Below are positions 5,177-6,504 of a DNA stretch of 6,504 bases, one piece after another. The first letter of the stretch is position 1. Each line of letters starts with the position of its first letter. Location: positions 1-6,504 of the forward strand of contig JAISRF010000212.1 in assembly GCA_031273775.1 (NCBI GenBank), given 5' to 3'. The notes below the pieces were generated by a model, which had not been told where the DNA came from, did no database searches, and saw nothing but the letters and a program-made list of their open reading frames with translations. The stretch comes from Oscillospiraceae bacterium. Lineage in GTDB: Bacteria > Bacillota > Clostridia > Oscillospirales > Acutalibacteraceae. Made by a program: the position numbers and the translations under genes.

Positions 5177-6007
5177 TCACGGATTCAGAGGATTAGACAG
5201 CGCATCTGCCAGCCTGTTTGCCAAATCCCGTAGCGTGTACCGCCTAATCCCGTCCGTCAAAACCCCCGGCGCCATGTTTCCCAGGGCTTTCACCGCGCAG
5301 AATTCGTACAGCGCCCCGCCGAAATCAGCGGGTGAAATATTGGGTGGCAGAGCCGACAAATAGGGCTGGGGAAGTGTAAAACAGTCGGTGTCTGCGAACA
5401 GACCGCCGAATTCCTTTGGTGAAAACAGCAAGGCGTTTTCCGGCACGCTGAGCCCGTCCAAACCGTCCGGCGCAATGATCGCGCAAACGGAATCCAGGTA
5501 ATACCTGTCCTTGGTCACGACCGGCAAAATTCCCAAGTTCGCCAACCATCCGTCGGAGAGCCGATCGTAACGCCCGGCGTTTTGCGTGACTGCGTAAACG
5601 TTGTCGGTCAAGGCTAGCAATTCGCCTGCCAACGGCGCATAGACGCCCGAAGGATCGATCAGCGCGATTTTCAACCGAGCCGGAAGGAGATGTGCCATGC
5701 GAAGGGCGCGGACGGCGGCGTTCAGGAGCAGCCGGTCGCACAATGCCTGCGGGCGGCAGGGAACCATGTATGTGGGGTCAGGAATCACGTCGCGCGGGAA
5801 AAGAATCCGCCCGGCGGCGTCTCCGGCGGCGTCTCGTACCAGTGCCCAGTCCCGCCCGAGGGATCCCGTTTCACTTTTGATTACATAAAATAAAGCGCCT
5901 CCGGCGCGTTTTTCCTCTACGGCCGGAAACGCTCCGAATCTTTGCGCCCTCCGCCGGGCAAAATATCCACGGGGGGGCGGCGGCGTTTCCGTAAATACGG
6001 CAAACAT
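5177..6007 (-). CDS. hypothetical protein, 276 residues, with Rossmann-like segment
   Basis: I do not recognise the family. The protein has no signal peptide, no long hydrophobic helix and no metal-binding cysteine cluster, so it is probably cytoplasmic. A Pro4 stretch lies at residues 9-12, followed by an Arg-rich patch (RRRAQRFG, 18-25). The middle (about 112-185) reads like alternating strands and helices: LKIALIDPSG, then AGELLALTDNVYAVT, GILPVVTKD, and SVCAIIAPDG. This resembles a Rossmann-like fold but has no clear GxGxxG nucleotide loop. Two starts are possible: TTG at 6010 and ATG at 6007, after GGAG (6017-6020) at 6 and 9 nt; ATG is preferred. It is coded on the same strand as the Fe-S gene, 98 bp upstream of it. 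Coding status is supported by the long open frame, the ribosome site and plausible protein composition; function is unknown. Confidence 0.75.
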   Translation of the reverse strand: MFAVFTETPPPPRGYFARRRAQRFGAFPAVEEKRAGGALFYVIKSETGSLGRDWALVRDAAGDAAGRILFPRDVIPDPTYMVPCRPQALCDRLLLNAAVRALRMAHLLPARLKIALIDPSGVYAPLAGELLALTDNVYAVTQNAGRYDRLSDGWLANLGILPVVTKDRYYLDSVCAIIAPDGLDGLSVPENALLFSPKEFGGLFADTDCFTLPQPYLSALPPNISPADFGGALYEFCAVKALGNMAPGVLTDGIRRYTLRDLANRLADALSNPLNP

Positions 6008-6024
6008 CAAGCCAGACTCCAGAT

Positions 6025-6053
6025 ATTAGATTTTAGACAAGCGCTAACAGCAA
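6025..6053 (-). promoter_or_regulatory. possible promoter of the hypothetical gene
   Basis: TTGCTG (6053-6048), 17-bp spacer, TCTAAT (6030-6025) on the minus strand. The start would fall near 6018, inside or next to the ribosome site, leaving almost no leader, which lowers confidence. The -35 box directly abuts a hairpin (6054-6079). Confidence 0.35.
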
Positions 6054-6079
6054 TAAGAACCTGTGAGTACAGGTTCTTA
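6054..6079 (-). terminator. perfect 11-bp hairpin, possible terminator of the tRNA-Gln transcript
   Basis: TAAGAACCTGT (6054-6064) pairs exactly with ACAGGTTCTTA (6069-6079) around a 4-nt loop. Read leftwards it is followed by TTGCTGTT rather than a clean U tract, so termination is plausible but not certain. Confidence 0.4.
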
Positions 6080-6119
6080 AGTTACCTTTAATACTATGTT
6101 GCAAAAGGTATAGAATATG

Positions 6120-6178
6120 ATTGCGAAATATCCGTCATAAAGCGCATCATTTTCCGCCTTATCGCTGTCTGTCGCAAT
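6120..6178 (-). other. two-part stem-loop in the tRNA-Gln downstream region
   Basis: On the minus strand ATTGCGA (6178-6172) pairs with TCGCAAT (6126-6120). Inside, ATAAGGCG (6162-6155) pairs with CGCTTTAT (6144-6137), including one G:U pair present only on this strand. The unpaired flanks between the two helices are 9-10 nt long. No product is known. Confidence 0.3.
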
Positions 6179-6194
6179 GTGATCCCCACAATGG

Positions 6195-6238
6195 AAAAGT
6201 CCTGAAAACGCTGTAAAACCAGCATTTCCAGGACTTTT
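6195..6238 (-). terminator. 19-bp stem-loop downstream of tRNA-Gln
   Basis: The arms 6195-6213 and 6220-6238 form 19 continuous pairs around a 6-nt loop in a leftward transcript. Two of the pairs are G:U wobbles. In a rightward transcript those two positions are C/A mismatches, so the helix fits leftward RNA better. It ends in U4 leftwards; rightwards the T run is six (6235-6240). It is the most likely end of the tRNA-Gln precursor, although the U tract on that strand is short. Confidence 0.5.
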
Positions 6239-6256
6239 TTCTTCCCATTTGACAGT

Positions 6257-6301
6257 GTGGACAATTTGGTCTACCGTTTGATGGTATCCCAAATTGTCCA
6301 C
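6257..6301. repeat. 13-bp perfect inverted repeat with tandem G-A internal loop, abutting tRNA-Gln
   Basis: GTGGACAATTTGG (6257-6269) pairs exactly with 6289-6301. Inside, on the minus strand, GA faces GA (a tandem G-A mismatch that can stack). TACC then pairs with GGTA around a 7-nt loop ATCAAAC. The hairpin begins 5 nt after the encoded CCA of tRNA-Gln. No U tract follows, so it is not a standard terminator. Confidence 0.65.
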
Positions 6302-6306
6302 GAAAA

Positions 6307-6381
6307 TGGCTGGGGTGGCTGGATTCGAACCAACGAGTGACGGAGTCAAAGTCCGTTGCCTTACCGCTTGGCTACACCCCA
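6307..6381 (-). tRNA. tRNA-Gln, anticodon TTG, CCA encoded
   Basis: Read leftwards from 6381, the acceptor TGGGGTG pairs with CACCCCA (6317-6311), followed by discriminator G and an encoded CCA (6309-6307). The anticodon arm is ACGGA-CTTTGAC-TCCGT, with U33 and anticodon TTG, which reads CAA and CAG. The T arm is GTTGG-TTCGAAT-CCAGC. The first pair is U1-A72, as is usual for bacterial tRNA-Gln. In organisms without GlnRS this pair is recognised by the GatCAB amidotransferase; whether that applies here cannot be seen. I found no clear promoter between the tRNA and 6504 on the minus strand, so the tRNA may be transcribed from further right. Confidence 0.97.
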
Positions 6382-6431
6382 AAATATACTCATAAATGCT
6401 GATTTCATGCGGTTTTTAGCTTTTTACTCAG

Positions 6432-6461
6432 TTGACATAATCTGTAAACACCCCCTATATA
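6432..6461 (+). promoter_or_regulatory. strong rightward promoter for a gene beyond the window
   Basis: Consensus TTGACA (6432-6437), an 18-bp spacer and TATATA (6456-6461), with a start near 6468. AGGAG at 6496-6500 is placed as the ribosome site of a gene whose start codon would lie just past 6504. The promoter diverges from tRNA-Gln. Confidence 0.65.
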
Positions 6462-6504
6462 ACCATATATATTTCATCAGCGTTTGCGTATGGGTAGGAG
6501 CACG

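Noticed and set aside
5079..5180. Longer N-terminus for the Fe-S protein, starting at 5180
   Set aside because: The extra 34 residues would cover the promoter, and the ribosome site (5088-5092) points to ATG at 5078; the extension also looks unlike a protein start.
6077..6382. Leftward open frame of 101 codons starting inside tRNA-Gln
   Set aside because: Its first third is the tRNA itself and the rest runs through strong hairpins; no ribosome site and no family resemblance.

Overview
The window looks like an ordinary chromosomal stretch of an endospore-forming member of the Firmicutes, probably a Clostridia lineage of moderate GC. The main reasons are SpoIIR, which is found only in endospore formers, strong GGAGG ribosome sites, a bacterial-type AspRS, and a clostridial-looking 6S RNA candidate. 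The order-level placement is inference; no marker in the window settles it.

Layout from left to right. The 3' two thirds of aspS runs rightwards and meets spoIIR, which runs leftwards. The two are separated by an 86-bp gap with no convincing terminator. Upstream of spoIIR is a 685-bp stretch without a protein gene but full of RNA-type signals. It holds two overlapping perfect hairpins, a small structured segment, and a leftward gene for a structured RNA of about 205 nt, best called 6S RNA (ssrS), with its own sigma-A type promoter. It also holds a strong rightward extended -10 promoter for speD, with a leader of about 105 nt. speD (an E. coli-type S-adenosylmethionine decarboxylase with a TTG start) is followed 49 bp later by mscL, a mechanosensitive channel with a zinc-ribbon tail. 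mscL converges on two leftward genes: a DUF362/ferredoxin Fe-S protein (COG2768 type) with its own promoter, and behind it an unrecognised protein of 276 residues. The right end carries a leftward tRNA-Gln(UUG) with encoded CCA, followed by about 250 bp of hairpins, and a strong promoter firing rightwards out of the window.

How the genes work together. There is little sign of one pathway. AspRS and tRNA-Gln serve translation, SpoIIR signals from forespore to mother cell, SpeD supplies decarboxylated AdoMet for polyamine synthesis, and MscL is an osmotic safety valve. The 6S RNA, if correct, would modulate sigma-A RNA polymerase. I see no mobile element, CRISPR array, phage gene or defence system, and no clear undescribed protein system. 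The most unusual material is the non-coding structure: the overlapping hairpins before spoIIR, the G:U-rich segment behind the 6S gene, and the hairpins trailing tRNA-Gln.
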